This document shows positions 1 to 8,483 of a stretch of DNA of 64,000 nucleotides, one piece after another. Origin of the DNA: Leptospira selangorensis (lineage in GTDB: Bacteria > Spirochaetota > Leptospiria > Leptospirales > Leptospiraceae); assembly GCF_004769405.1 (NCBI RefSeq), contig NZ_RQES01000018.1, positions 530,083 to 594,082 on the forward strand, written 5' to 3'. The position numbers were made by a program, and so were the translations under genes. Positions within the stretch are counted from its first letter, which is position 1; every line of letters starts with the position of its first letter. The notes below the pieces were generated by a model that was not told the DNA's origin, searched no databases, and was given only the letters and a program-made list of their open reading frames with translations.

Positions 1-1
1 G

Positions 2-31
2 AAAAAAGTTCTCGCTAAAAAGAAACGTTAG
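2..31 (+). CDS. C-terminal tail of a basic protein (5' truncated)
   Basis: An open frame enters the window at base 2 and ends at a TAG at 29-31, giving the basic tail KKVLAKKKR. The next gene on the same strand begins 37 bases later. Too little is present to name a product, and it may be chance; the lysine-rich end would fit a nucleic-acid-binding or ribosomal-type protein. Confidence 0.25.
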   Translation, partial: KKVLAKKKR

Positions 32-41
32 GTTATGCACT

Positions 42-58
42 TGTCTTAAATAAAGACA
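42..58. promoter_or_regulatory. 17-bp perfect inverted repeat upstream of first gene
   Basis: Arms TGTCTT and AAGACA flank five bases, ending 10 bp before the ATG at 69. It could be an operator or an RNA hairpin in the leader, or the end of the upstream transcript. No T-run follows, so an intrinsic terminator is unlikely. Confidence 0.3.
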
Positions 59-68
59 GGTGATGACA

Positions 69-470
69 ATGAATCTACCCGAAAAAATTTTGATCCTGAC
101 TGGGGTCTTAAATTTAGCATACGGAAGTCTAACAGGCTTCGCGTATGCATTCGCGAGAATGAAGGCTGAGTTTCCTTCCAGATATTTGCAGGCTGCCCAT
201 ATCGGACCATTGATGCAAGGTGCTATGATCCTTGGTTTGGTATTTGCATTTCAACTAGCTCCTCTTTCCGAAACGTCCGCTCTAATCGGTGCAATTTCAT
301 TTGCGGTTTCTTCCGGATTTATCGCCTTAAAAGATACTGTGGACTGGCTCCAAGGTATCAAAGATGAATTTAAGGAAAATCCGCCTCTTGGAAAGGTCCT
401 CGGTGGAATAGGTGTCACTGCGAACCTTGTCGGGATTGCGATTATCGTCTATGGGGTTTTAGTAGCTTAA
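69..470 (+). CDS. Small four-helix membrane protein, unknown function
   Basis: The product has about 133 residues, with four hydrophobic segments near residues 3-28, 42-62, 67-85 and 112-132, so it should sit in the inner membrane with little soluble mass. I do not recognise the family with certainty; the size and four-helix layout recall styrene-oxide-isomerase-like or DUF-type small membrane proteins, but no diagnostic residues confirm that. The ATG at 69 is preferred because AGG at 58-60 lies 8 bases upstream; GTG 60 and ATG 63 overlap that ribosome-binding site. It stands alone and is followed by a terminator-like hairpin at 541-583. Confidence 0.7.
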   Translation: MNLPEKILILTGVLNLAYGSLTGFAYAFARMKAEFPSRYLQAAHIGPLMQGAMILGLVFAFQLAPLSETSALIGAISFAVSSGFIALKDTVDWLQGIKDEFKENPPLGKVLGGIGVTANLVGIAIIVYGVLVA

Positions 471-540
471 AAGTTAAGGAAGAAGGATCGGTGAGGCATA
501 CCGGTCGCAAAACCGATTCATTATCCGACGTAAAAATCAT

Positions 541-583
541 AAAAATCTATCTGGGAAATCTAAAATTTCTTGGATAGATTTTT
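541..583 (+). terminator. Terminator-like hairpin
   Basis: An 11-bp inverted repeat (AAAAATCTATC / GATAGATTTTT) with a further GAAAT/ATTTC pairing inside ends in five T residues. It lies 70 bases after the membrane-protein gene and reads as a rho-independent terminator; the symmetry would allow either strand. Confidence 0.5.
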
Positions 584-665
584 GAAATTCCGAACCGAGA
601 AACGACTAACAGGACGAAGTTTTTTGACGATTTTTTCGCTCTAAAAATCTTAGAGGGTCTGGAAG

Positions 666-809
666 ATGAGCGAGAACTTAAAAGCAAAACTTAAAAAAGC
701 AGACGTCGGCTTTTGGAAAAAGACATTCAGATCCTGTTGGAATATTCTCCCTCATTCCTTTAGAAGGCAATTGGTTGCCATGTCTGGGCAGTCGGATCTG
801 GATTTTTGA
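666..809 (+). CDS. Possible small protein of 47 residues
   Basis: An ATG at 666 preceded by GAGGG about 9 bases upstream opens a 47-codon frame ending at TGA 807-809. The peptide begins MSENLKAKLKKADVGFWKK and is basic at the N-terminus, with two tryptophans and an acidic SDLDF end. It fills the otherwise empty space between two terminators. No family is recognised. The ribosome-binding site, the gene-like position and the following terminator at 863-894 support it; the short length keeps confidence low. Confidence 0.35.
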   Translation: MSENLKAKLKKADVGFWKKTFRSCWNILPHSFRRQLVAMSGQSDLDF

Positions 810-862
810 GAAGTTAACCTTCTTCTTTCCTTAGTTTAAATTTCCCTATTTATCCGAAGATA

Positions 863-894
863 AAAAAAGAGCGCCCGAAAGGACGCTCTTTTTT
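863..894. terminator. Bidirectional rho-independent terminator
   Basis: An 11-bp perfect stem (AAAAAAGAGCG / CGCTCTTTTTT) with a short GC-pairing loop has T-runs on both strands. It lies 23 bp beyond the stop codon of the leftward porin gene and can also end transcription of the small rightward ORF at 666-809. Confidence 0.8.
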
Positions 895-916
895 GTAGAA
901 ATCTACTAAATCCGGA

Positions 917-2503
917 TTAATCGAACTTAGCAACGACCCCTAAGGTTATACCGTATTGGTCTTTACTTTTCTCACCACTTTGAGTTACGAATTGATAACC
1001 GGTTGCCCAGTCTCTTCTCATATCCAATTTGATGAGTAGATTTTCAGTGTAGTTCCAAACTGGAGTTACAGTAAATGTTTTATACTGTCCGTAGTTAGAA
1101 GATCCACCGTAATCTTTGTAGTTTTTAGGATCAAGAGCAGCAAGAAGTTGATCTGCGCTTAAACCAGCCAATGCAGGATTAGTTGCAAGGATTTGTTCTG
1201 CAATAGCTTTGTCTTGTGCATATTTTCCTGCATACCAAGAGTTAGCTGCTTGAGATCCTGCAAACGGGTTGAAGGTAGTCAAACGGCCGTTGTTATGGCT
1301 ATCGTCGATATACTCAAAACGAACATTGATTCCCCAAGTCTCACCGATCTTGAATTTACTGAAGATACCGTAAGACTTATAGGTACTTTTGGTTTTTTCA
1401 GTAGTAACAGTTCCGCCAAGAATAGTTTCAACATTTGCAGTACCTGCTGAGTTGTACTGTTGTTGGAGAAGGTTAGCTGCAGCAGCGCCACCAGCTTTCT
1501 CACTCCAAGTATAATCTAAGTCGATTTGGATTCTGTCTGTCGGAGTCATGGACAAGATTGCATGGTTCATGAACCAATAATCTTTATTATACTTTGCATT
1601 AGGAGCAGTAAGAGCTGCAACTGCAGGGTCACCTGTAGCAGTAGCTAATTGATCAGCTGCATATTGTTTCCATGGATCGATTCTTCCTGTAGCACCATCT
1701 TGAGAATACAAAGTGTTCCAAGTAATGGATAATTTGTCTTCAATCAAGGTTCCCTTTAGCTGTGTTCCAATCGCTTTATGCTGAGTAGCTGCTTCGTAGA
1801 AGTAGTTATTAGTAGTACTTCCATCAGGAACTCCAGTTCTATAACCAGTACCACCACCACTGTTATACAGATAAAAGGTTCCTGCCCATTTGTCTGTAAA
1901 TTGAGTAGTTAAGCGAGCACCGGTGTGAATGAACGGGATGGTGTTTTGGAAGATGGCCCCTATCGAGTAGTTAGGGTTGTTCATCGATTCCAACACTTCA
2001 TATCCAATATGTGTTGCCATCTTACCAACGTCTAAGGTCATCCCCTTTAACACAGGGAAATACATACTGATATACGCTTGTTTCAGCATGTTATAGTTAT
2101 ATACACCGTTAGCTTGGGAATATGGCGCCTCTTGGAACGCGTTGTTTTGTCCGTTTTGGAAATCCACACGGAATCCCCAAGGGCTGGATTTTTCAGCTGT
2201 TTTTTGAACAGCAAGAGCTGCTGCGTTAACACCAAAGTTTTTGTTGCTAGTTTCGAACGATCTGGTCGTATCTACGGCGCTTCCTTGGAGTGGGTTGTTA
2301 TTGTACATGTAGTACACATCCACAAATCCGGAAAAGTCTACCTTATCATACCATTTCGTATCTTCAGGTTCTGGGGCTGGAGCAGCTTTCACTGCACCTG
2401 CTGCCTTCGGGTCCGGCGTTTCCTTCTTCGCTTGGGCAAACATCGAAGAGGCGGTCACCAGAGTAAAGGTAGCAATGAGGCTGGCTGTTTTTTTTCTCAT
2501 CAT
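917..2503 (-). CDS. Outer-membrane beta-barrel porin (BBP2/OmpL-like)
   Basis: The roughly 528-residue product has a signal peptide ([15 protein letters not shown]...) with a probable signal-peptidase I site after AQA. A Pro/Ala/Glu-rich linker follows, then a long domain of alternating aromatic and polar strands typical of a beta barrel ([21 protein letters not shown] at the end). The FSGFVDxYY opening and glycine/asparagine-rich strands match the putative beta-barrel porin-2 family found in Leptospira. It should form a channel in the outer membrane; the substrate is unknown. The start is set at the paired ATG near 2503 because AGGAGATTTAGGAG precedes it; a TTG at 2536 would put an Arg-rich stretch before the signal peptide. 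It is monocistronic and ends at a strong terminator. Confidence 0.8.
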   Translation of the reverse strand: MMRKKTASLIATFTLVTASSMFAQAKKETPDPKAAGAVKAAPAPEPEDTKWYDKVDFSGFVDVYYMYNNNPLQGSAVDTTRSFETSNKNFGVNAAALAVQKTAEKSSPWGFRVDFQNGQNNAFQEAPYSQANGVYNYNMLKQAYISMYFPVLKGMTLDVGKMATHIGYEVLESMNNPNYSIGAIFQNTIPFIHTGARLTTQFTDKWAGTFYLYNSGGGTGYRTGVPDGSTTNNYFYEAATQHKAIGTQLKGTLIEDKLSITWNTLYSQDGATGRIDPWKQYAADQLATATGDPAVAALTAPNAKYNKDYWFMNHAILSMTPTDRIQIDLDYTWSEKAGGAAAANLLQQQYNSAGTANVETILGGTVTTEKTKSTYKSYGIFSKFKIGETWGINVRFEYIDDSHNNGRLTTFNPFAGSQAANSWYAGKYAQDKAIAEQILATNPALAGLSADQLLAALDPKNYKDYGGSSNYGQYKTFTVTPVWNYTENLLIKLDMRRDWATGYQFVTQSGEKSKDQYGITLGVVAKFD

Positions 2504-2610
2504 TCTCCTAAATCTCCTATGCCGATAAGTATGCAACTAGCGTGCCAACATGTTAAAAATAGGCAAAGAGACTAAATAAGGCTTAAAAACGATTCTAAAA
2601 CCAATATTTG

Positions 2611-2678
2611 ATGCTCATATTTTATAAACTTTTTGGACTAATTTTTCAATAAGCGCAATATGCTTAAATTTTGAGCAT
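2611..2678. promoter_or_regulatory. Repeated ATGCTYA half-sites upstream of porin
   Basis: The porin upstream region holds ATGCTCA at 2611-2617 and a near-perfect 19-bp palindrome, ATGCTTAAATTTTGAGCAT, at 2660-2678, whose right arm is the inverse of the first site. Three copies of one half-site in two orientations suggest a regulator-binding region about 110-175 bp from the start codon. The regulator is unknown. Confidence 0.35.
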
Positions 2679-2789
2679 GATTTAGTGTGCTGAAGGACTA
2701 GGCAGACTAGAAGATGTTTTGGTATAAACCGGGTTGGAAGAAGGTGAATTTTGTAGTAGCTTCGACGAATTTAGATCTTAAGCCCTCGG

Positions 2790-4085
2790 TTAGAGTGATT
2801 TCCGGATACTATCTAGAAGAAGTTCCTTTGAATTCAGGCTTGGATCTTGGAGCACGGAAATCAAAGAGGATCGCAGTACCTCTCCCAATTTAGGCGCAGG
2901 AAGTTCCGGGAATTTTTCCCGGACCAAGTTTCCGTCTATGGTTAGGTCTGAAAGAAGAAGAGGGGGATTCTTCTTCCATTCTTGTTCTGCGTTTGAAAGC
3001 CAAAATGATTCTTCATTTAAGAAAGCGGACCAAAGAAGGGAAAGTTCTAAGCACCAATCCCAAAGATCTTTTTTTCCTGCATATTGAGCGACGGGATGGA
3101 GCAGATGAGTGCGAAGTCCTGGAGAAGTTTTTAATTCTTCTCTGTATTGGATGATTGAATATAAAGTTTTTACCAAAAACTGAGAATCTTTGGTCCTCTG
3201 GTTGGAGAATCTGAGTTCTTTAAAAAATACAGTCGAGTCAGAAAACCAGGTTTGTTCTGCAAAACAGGAAGCCAAAAAATAAGCCAGTCTTGGTCTTTCG
3301 GAAGTTTCTATAAGTTTGGAAAATCCGTTTTTATATTTTTCCCAGTCTACCGAATATAATTTTATTTTGGTGAATAATTCCAGAATTTTATGTTTTCTTA
3401 ATAGATCCAATCCTCCGATCGGATTTTTACTTTTGAGTATTTTTAAAAATTCGTCATGTATTCTTTCCGGGGAAACCTTTGCTGTGACCTGTTTGCATGT
3501 TTCGATCGCTTCTGAAGTATCAGGGTGGATTGTAAATCCGAGTGTAGAAACAAATCGAATGGCTCTAACCGGTCTAAGTCCATCTTCCGTAAATCTGGAG
3601 ACCGGGTTCCCTATGGTTCTGATTAAAGAATTTTGAATGTCTTCTTGTCCGGAATGTTCATCTACTAATATCTCTTGGAGAAGATCCAGGGCGAGGGCAT
3701 TCATAGTGAAGTCCCTTCTTTTTAGATCTTCGCTTAGGCTTACTCCGAATTGTACTGTTTCGGGCCTTCTTCCGTCTATATAGTCTTCGTCTTTTCTGAA
3801 TGTGGTCAATTCATAAGATCTATCCTGGAATAATACCGTGATGGTCCCATGTTTGATCCCTGTCGGCACGGTCCTTTTGAAGATCTTTTGCATTTTTTCC
3901 GGAGAGATAGAAACTGCGAGATCGTATTCGTGTGGGATTCTATTTAAGATCAGATCTCGGACACTTCCGCCGACTAAATAGGCTTCTCCTCCATGATCTT
4001 TTATCGTTTTACTGATCTCTAATAGATCCTCTATAAAAGGAGAAGGGATTTGCGAGATAAGTTGTTTCGGATCGGGGCTCATCAT
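2790..4085 (-). CDS. tRNA CCA-adding enzyme / poly(A) polymerase family nucleotidyltransferase
   Basis: Class II nucleotidyltransferase fold: VGGSVRDLILNR near residue 35 is the NTP-binding GG(S/G)VRD motif, followed by the catalytic acidic pair, RRDFTMNALALDL (ribose/base motif) and DEHSGQEDIQ. It adds CCA or A residues to RNA 3' ends in the cytoplasm. The acidic pair, usually DxD, reads EYD here. About 430 residues is normal for the family; no C-terminal HD domain is visible. The ATG at 4085 overlaps the stop of the upstream lipoprotein gene (ATGA), so the two are translationally coupled; the in-frame TTG at 4106 has no ribosome-binding site. CCA-adding and poly(A) activities cannot be told apart by eye. 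Confidence 0.85.
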   Translation of the reverse strand: MMSPDPKQLISQIPSPFIEDLLEISKTIKDHGGEAYLVGGSVRDLILNRIPHEYDLAVSISPEKMQKIFKRTVPTGIKHGTITVLFQDRSYELTTFRKDEDYIDGRRPETVQFGVSLSEDLKRRDFTMNALALDLLQEILVDEHSGQEDIQNSLIRTIGNPVSRFTEDGLRPVRAIRFVSTLGFTIHPDTSEAIETCKQVTAKVSPERIHDEFLKILKSKNPIGGLDLLRKHKILELFTKIKLYSVDWEKYKNGFSKLIETSERPRLAYFLASCFAEQTWFSDSTVFFKELRFSNQRTKDSQFLVKTLYSIIQYREELKTSPGLRTHLLHPVAQYAGKKDLWDWCLELSLLWSAFLNEESFWLSNAEQEWKKNPPLLLSDLTIDGNLVREKFPELPAPKLGEVLRSSLISVLQDPSLNSKELLLDSIRKSL

Positions 4086-4441
4086 TCCTGGACGATCTTT
4101 TTCCAAATCGGTAGATAACGATCTTTGAGTGCAGGGTTCTTGGAAAAAATTTCCTCTACCTGCTTTTTGGTTTTTTGATCTACGGAAACTCTTAAAAAGG
4201 GAAGATCCGCTTGTTGGGAAAGGATTTGGTCTATCCTTCTTCCTGTTTCGTCCCAGGCAGTATTACAAATTTCTTTGTATTCTTCGTCCTTATGCTCGTT
4301 GCATAGGATGGCAAGTTCCAAATATTTTCCTTCTTTTTGTAGGTCTTTCATTTTATCTAAGATACTACCTTTACAGTTGGGCAAAGATAGAAGGCCGAGA
4401 AGTGCAAAGCAGATCGGAAGTAATTGCCTTTTAGAACTCAT
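4082..4441 (-). CDS. Small putative lipoprotein
   Basis: The N-terminal signal ends in LSLPNC, a good spirochaetal lipobox, giving a mature protein of about 97 residues that is helical and charged, with one tryptophan near the C-terminus (PIWKKIVQE). No family is recognised; the helix pairing is mildly TPR-like. Its stop overlaps the start of the CCA-enzyme gene by four bases, so they form an operon, although a periplasmic lipoprotein has no obvious link to tRNA maturation. Confidence 0.7.
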   Translation of the reverse strand: MSSKRQLLPICFALLGLLSLPNCKGSILDKMKDLQKEGKYLELAILCNEHKDEEYKEICNTAWDETGRRIDQILSQQADLPFLRVSVDQKTKKQVEEIFSKNPALKDRYLPIWKKIVQE

Positions 4442-4489
4442 GCTAGGAATTTTTTATAAAGAACTCCATTAGGAAACCATTTTTTATTT

Positions 4490-4505
4490 TGTAGGAACTC
4501 CAACA
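4490..4505. repeat. Dispersed 16-bp palindrome, copy 1
   Basis: TGTAGGAACTCCAACA, a near-perfect palindrome between two leftward genes. Similar sequences recur at 8429-8444, 27248-27263, 30889-30904, 59203-59218 and 59501-59516. Confidence 0.6.
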
Positions 4506-4523
4506 CGGCGGTTGAAGGTGCGT

Positions 4524-4919
4524 TTAAGATTCGAAGGCCAGGTTTGCTAACTTATCTGCCCGCTTGTTTTTCTCTCTCGGAACATGGTGGATTGAGAAAA
4601 GTTTTAATTTAGAAGTCAGACCTTTGACCTTTTCCTTTGCAATTTGTAGGTGAGGAGATTTGACCTTATATTCTCCCTTGAACTGTTTTACTACCAGTTC
4701 CGAATCCAAATAGGCTGTAACTTCGAGAGCGTCTTGGGAGAGGCAATATTCGATCCCCGCTTCCAGAGCCGCCCATTCCGCAACATTGTTTGTTCCGTCG
4801 GAGATCCTACGCGAGATAGAATGTACCTCGGTTTCTCCTTCGTAAACGGCAATCCCGATGGAAGAAGGTCCCGGATTTCCTTTGGAAGCTCCGTCGCAGT
4901 ATATTTTGAACTTTTTCAC
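4524..4919 (-). CDS. rnhA: Ribonuclease HI family protein
   Basis: This 131-residue RNase H fold degrades the RNA strand of RNA-DNA hybrids. All four catalytic acids are visible: Asp9 in YCDGASKGNPG, Glu48 in NNVAEWAALEAG, Asp72 in AYLDSELVVKQ and the C-terminal Asp in NKRADKLANLA. The compact form lacking the basic protrusion of E. coli RNase HI resembles the archaeal or double-stranded-RNA-tolerant type. It ends close to a small membrane-protein gene on the same strand and probably shares its transcript. The symbol is used in the broad family sense. Confidence 0.88.
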   Translation of the reverse strand: MKKFKIYCDGASKGNPGPSSIGIAVYEGETEVHSISRRISDGTNNVAEWAALEAGIEYCLSQDALEVTAYLDSELVVKQFKGEYKVKSPHLQIAKEKVKGLTSKLKLFSIHHVPREKNKRADKLANLAFES

Positions 4920-4925
4920 CTGGTT

Positions 4926-5237
4926 TTAATCTTGGTTTTTAGATCCCAAAATGAATTGGAATGGTCTCCAGAATATTAAATACCCGATCAGGATGAATAA
5001 GGAAAGGAAAAAGGAGAGTATCCCTAAAACCAAAAATTGGAAGGTCCGATACAAATGATCGAATGTATGGGGGAAAAATAACCCTCCGATCAAACATAGA
5101 AGTCCGACTGCTAATAAGGCAAACAGAACGAAAGGAAGGGATAAAAAATAAAAAAGATAACTTAAGGCAGTAAGCCCGAAAGCCAATTTATAAGCGTTCC
5201 AACGTGCCGGATGATCTATCATTAAACCAAATACCAT
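4926..5237 (-). CDS. Small membrane protein, unknown function
   Basis: About 103 residues with three hydrophobic stretches (roughly residues 18-38, 38-60 and 72-95) and the conserved-looking phrase DHPARWNAYKLAFGL between the first charged segment and the membrane part. The family is not recognised; the layout resembles small SxtJ-like membrane proteins. The ATG at 5237 is chosen because AGGATAGG lies about 7 bases upstream; the TTG at 5273 has no such site. It is immediately upstream of the RNase H gene on the same strand and divergent from the leucyltransferase gene. Confidence 0.6.
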   Translation of the reverse strand: MVFGLMIDHPARWNAYKLAFGLTALSYLFYFLSLPFVLFALLAVGLLCLIGGLFFPHTFDHLYRTFQFLVLGILSFFLSLFILIGYLIFWRPFQFILGSKNQD

Positions 5238-5307
5238 CAATAGTCCTATCCTTCGGAGGCTTTGGTTTGGCAATGTAAAAACTATCTAGGATATTGGCAT
5301 TATAACA

Positions 5308-6096
5308 ATGCAGATAGATTATTTTCAGTTCCTAAATTCACTCCCCGAAACTCCTGAATCGGAATGTAGTTATTATCCGGACAGGCGTTCCAAGGTAAAA
5401 GGTTTTATCTTAAGGGAAAATATTCCTTTAGAGGGATTGGACGTACTGTTTAGATTTGGATTTAGAAGATCCGGGAACTTTTTTTATAGAACAAATTGTT
5501 CGAACTGTTCCCATTGTTTGAGTTATCGTATTCCTCTCGAAATCTTTCAGAAAACTTCCTCACATAAAAGATTGGAAAAAATCAATTCTGATCTAAGTCT
5601 CAAAACATCTCTCCCGCAGATTGACGCGAATAAGGAAAGTTTATATCTAAAGTATCAAAGACATAGGCATAAGGGAAGTCACGGAGAATCCGATTTTGAA
5701 ATTTTGGAAACGATGAAATTCCAAATGTATGTAGGTTCTGAAAATTCTTTAGAACTTCTTCTTTATAAAAACGATGTACTTTTAGGTTGGATTTTATTGG
5801 ATCTAGGACTCGAGACTGTGTCCGCTGTGTATTCCGTTTTTGACCCGGAAGAATCCAAAAGAAGTTTGGGAAATTTTCTGATATTATCTTCTATTCTTTG
5901 GGCAAAAGAAAAGGGATTTAAAGAATTTCAATTGGGTCTTTTTCTTCCGGGACATCCTAAGATGGATTATAAAAAGAACTGGAAACCTTCTGAAATTTTA
6001 AATCGTAATACCGGTGTTTGGTATGAAAGCGGATCTTTTCTTTCCGATTATATTTCGGAGAATGGTCCCAACGGAGATAAACGATTAGGCGCATAG
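5308..6096 (+). CDS. bpt: Aspartate/glutamate leucyltransferase
   Basis: The enzyme transfers Leu from Leu-tRNA to N-terminal Asp or Glu of proteins, marking them for ClpS/ClpAP through the N-degron pathway. The N-terminal domain shows CSYYPDRRSKVKGF and the cysteine cluster NCSNCSHCLSYRIP; the C-terminal GNAT-like half holds YLKYQRHRHKG and LGNFLILSSILWAKEKG, both family hallmarks (GFRRSGNFFYR in between). 262 residues is full length. It sits alone between a leftward gene and the SDR at 6172. Members of this family may be arginyl- or leucyltransferases; bacterial homologues of this length are usually Bpt. Confidence 0.87.
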   Translation: MQIDYFQFLNSLPETPESECSYYPDRRSKVKGFILRENIPLEGLDVLFRFGFRRSGNFFYRTNCSNCSHCLSYRIPLEIFQKTSSHKRLEKINSDLSLKTSLPQIDANKESLYLKYQRHRHKGSHGESDFEILETMKFQMYVGSENSLELLLYKNDVLLGWILLDLGLETVSAVYSVFDPEESKRSLGNFLILSSILWAKEKGFKEFQLGLFLPGHPKMDYKKNWKPSEILNRNTGVWYESGSFLSDYISENGPNGDKRLGA

Positions 6097-6171
6097 GCTC
6101 GGGTCATTCTTCTCCCCAAAACAGCCCAAATCAGGCTTGTCATACTGGCCTTGCATCCCAGAAAGGTTGGT

Positions 6172-6897
6172 ATGGCTAAAAAGATCATCGTAGTAGGCGC
6201 TTCTAGCGGTATCGGAAAAGAAATTGCATCTCAATTGATCGAAGAGGGACATCAGGTCGCTGCTTTTGCAAGAAGAGAGAAGGAACTGAAAAAACTTCCT
6301 TCCTCCAAGACAAAAAACTTATTCGTCAAACATGACGTTACTGAATACTCCAAGGTCCCGGGAGAATTTGCCAAGGCAGTAAAAGCCTTAGGCGGTTTGG
6401 ACGAAATTTATTACGCATCCGGTGTGATGCATAGAGTCGGCGCAGAAGAATTTTCTGTCGAGAAAGACTTGGAAATGTTAGAAGTGAACCTTTTAGGTTG
6501 TGTGGCTTGGTTGAACTCCGCTGCTACTTATTTCCAAGAGAAGAAGGCAGGCAAAATTATAGGTATCTCTTCCATTGCAGGTGATAGAGGTCGTAGAGGG
6601 AACCCGGTTTACAACGCATCTAAGGCAGGTATGTCCACTTACTTAGAGGCTTTACGCAATCGTTTGGCAGTAAAAGGGATCCAAGTTGTTACAGTAAAAC
6701 CTGGAATGATCGAGACCCCAATGACGGAAGGTTTACCAGGCCTTATGTGGCTTATTACCGCTAAGGAAGCTGCTCAAGTTATATTAGCAAAAGTGAATGC
6801 AGGAAAAGAGAACTTCTATGTGCCTGCTCGTTGGGCTTTGGTCTCTTTGATCATTAGACTTATCCCTTCTTTTATTTTCAGAAAACTTTCCGTTTAA
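6172..6897 (+). CDS. SDR oxidoreductase, DprE2-like (keto-arabinose reductase candidate)
   Basis: This is a short-chain dehydrogenase of about 241 residues: the NAD(P)-binding [11 protein letters not shown] is at the start, [14 protein letters not shown] carries the catalytic Ser and [11 protein letters not shown] gives the YxxxK dyad, with a PGMIETPM stretch after it. A hydrophobic C-terminus ([14 protein letters not shown]) suggests membrane association. In mycobacteria DprE2, an SDR of nearly the same length, reduces decaprenylphosphoryl-2-keto-ribose to the arabinose form. Here the gene is 17 bp upstream of a DprE1-like FAD enzyme, so the same two-step epimerisation is likely. ATG 6172 follows AGAAAGG; a TTG at 6151 is less likely. 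Confidence 0.82.
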   Translation: MAKKIIVVGASSGIGKEIASQLIEEGHQVAAFARREKELKKLPSSKTKNLFVKHDVTEYSKVPGEFAKAVKALGGLDEIYYASGVMHRVGAEEFSVEKDLEMLEVNLLGCVAWLNSAATYFQEKKAGKIIGISSIAGDRGRRGNPVYNASKAGMSTYLEALRNRLAVKGIQVVTVKPGMIETPMTEGLPGLMWLITAKEAAQVILAKVNAGKENFYVPARWALVSLIIRLIPSFIFRKLSV

Positions 6898-6914
6898 GGA
6901 AAAGGTGATCTAAA

Positions 6915-8408
6915 ATGGCAACCGCTTCTAAAAAAAAGACCGTTAAAAAAGCGACATCCTCCAAAATTAAAAAAACAGGTTTCGATCTGAAAGAGTTCGA
7001 GTCCCATTTAAGTCCTGCTCAAAAGGTAGAAGCTTGGGGAATGAATCATTTCTCCAATAGTAAGGTTTTTTTACCTACATCTATTCAGGATTTTAAGGAT
7101 CTATTCTCTTATGCAAGAGATACGAATACGAAAGTTGCATTTAGGGGTGGCGGTTGCAGTTACGGTGACGCTGCTACGAATGAACAAGGGATCGTAGTAG
7201 ATATCCGTAATTTTAATAAGATATTATCCTTTGATCCTAAAACAGGTGTCTTGGTTGCTGAGTCGGGAGTCACCATCAAACAACTTTGGGAATTCGGGAT
7301 CGAAAGAGGATTCTGGCCTCCAGTTGTAAGTGGTACAATGTTTCCTACTCTAGGTGGCGCACTTTCTATGAATATTCATGGAAAGAATAACTTTGCTGTT
7401 GGGCCGATCGGAGATCATATCCAAGAATTTACTTTTTTAAGTCCTGATGGAAAAGAATCGGTATGTTCTCCTAAAAAGAATTCTGATCTATTTTATTCTG
7501 CAATTTCAGGTTTTGGAATGCTTGGAGCATTTCTTACAGTAACGATCAAACTCAAAAAAATCTACTCAGGTAAGATGAAGGTTTGGCCGGTCAATACTGC
7601 AAACCTCCAAGAGATGTATGATTATTTCGAAAGAGAATACAAGCAGTCCGATTATTTAGTAGGTTGGGTGGATGGATTTGGTTCTGGAAAAGGTTTAGGT
7701 CGTGGCCAGATCCATAAAGCAGTTCATCTAAAAGCAGGAGAAGATCCTGGCTTTCCTGAAAATTGCAAATTAGAAAACCAAATTTTGCCAAGCACATTCT
7801 TAGGGATAATTCCTAAGTCTTGGATGTGGTTATTCATGTATCCATTTAGCAATAAGTTTGGAATGAGATTTGTGAATTTCGGAAAATGGATCTCAGGGTT
7901 TTTAAATAATAATAAACCTTACGAACAAGGACATGCTGAATATGCTTTTCTTTTGGACTATGTTCCGAATTGGAAATTTATGTACAAGCCTGGTGCAATG
8001 ATCCAATACCAAAGTTTTATTCCGAAAGAGAACGCAGTCAAAGGTTTCGAAGAAATTTTAAGTCTTTGTCAAAAAAGAGGGATCGTAAACTGGCTTGGTG
8101 TCTTCAAGAAACATAGACCAGATAAGTTTTTACTCACTCATGCAGTAGATGGTTATTCTATGGCTATGGATTTCCCTTTGACCAAAGGAAATAAGACTAA
8201 ACTTTGGGAACTCGCCAAAGAAATGGATGAGATCGTTGTGAAAAATGGAGGAAGATTCTATTTTGCAAAAGATAGTACTCTTCGTCCTGAAGTTTACAGA
8301 AGATCTATGCCTAAACAAAATCTTGAGAAGTTCAGAATTATGAAGAAAAAACTAGATCCTAAAAATCTGCTAGAGTCTGATTTGTTCAGAAGAGTCTGGG
8401 GAAAATAA
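6915..8408 (+). CDS. FAD-dependent oxidoreductase, DprE1-like (polyprenylphosphoryl-ribose 2'-oxidase candidate)
   Basis: The product is a 497-residue vanillyl-alcohol-oxidase/PCMH-type flavoprotein. After a Lys-rich N-terminal extension of about 40 residues come [22 protein letters not shown] and GFGMLGAF in the FAD domain and [10 protein letters not shown] near the C-terminus. These match Mycobacterium DprE1 block by block, including the HGK and the AKDS lysine; [14 protein letters not shown] corresponds to its C-terminal end. DprE1 oxidises C2 of decaprenylphosphoryl-ribose, and the SDR just upstream supplies the reduction. The benzothiazinone-binding cysteine of DprE1 (in NICVDF) reads alanine here (SMAMDF, about residue 417). 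A generic sugar-lactone oxidase is the alternative, but the paired SDR argues for the DprE role. Confidence 0.82.
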   Translation: MATASKKKTVKKATSSKIKKTGFDLKEFESHLSPAQKVEAWGMNHFSNSKVFLPTSIQDFKDLFSYARDTNTKVAFRGGGCSYGDAATNEQGIVVDIRNFNKILSFDPKTGVLVAESGVTIKQLWEFGIERGFWPPVVSGTMFPTLGGALSMNIHGKNNFAVGPIGDHIQEFTFLSPDGKESVCSPKKNSDLFYSAISGFGMLGAFLTVTIKLKKIYSGKMKVWPVNTANLQEMYDYFEREYKQSDYLVGWVDGFGSGKGLGRGQIHKAVHLKAGEDPGFPENCKLENQILPSTFLGIIPKSWMWLFMYPFSNKFGMRFVNFGKWISGFLNNNKPYEQGHAEYAFLLDYVPNWKFMYKPGAMIQYQSFIPKENAVKGFEEILSLCQKRGIVNWLGVFKKHRPDKFLLTHAVDGYSMAMDFPLTKGNKTKLWELAKEMDEIVVKNGGRFYFAKDSTLRPEVYRRSMPKQNLEKFRIMKKKLDPKNLLESDLFRRVWGK

Positions 8409-8419
8409 ATCTCGCTAAA

Positions 8420-8461
8420 GAGCCGCGAAGTTGGAACTCCAACAGAAATCCTTTGCGGCTC
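8420..8461. repeat. Nested hairpin between convergent genes, containing palindrome copy 2
   Basis: Outer arms GAGCCGC (8420-8426) and GCGGCTC (8455-8461) enclose an inner GTTGG/CCAAC hairpin at 8430-8443, which is a member of the dispersed 16-bp palindrome family. It lies just after the DprE1-like stop and before the end of the leftward gene, so it may also act as an end-of-transcript structure, though no T-run follows. Confidence 0.5.
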
Positions 8462-8483
8462 CGTGAACTCAGTCCGAAACAGA

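Noticed and set aside
2078..2575. 165-codon rightward ORF
   Set aside because: Antisense shadow of the porin N-terminal half, with no ribosome-binding site.
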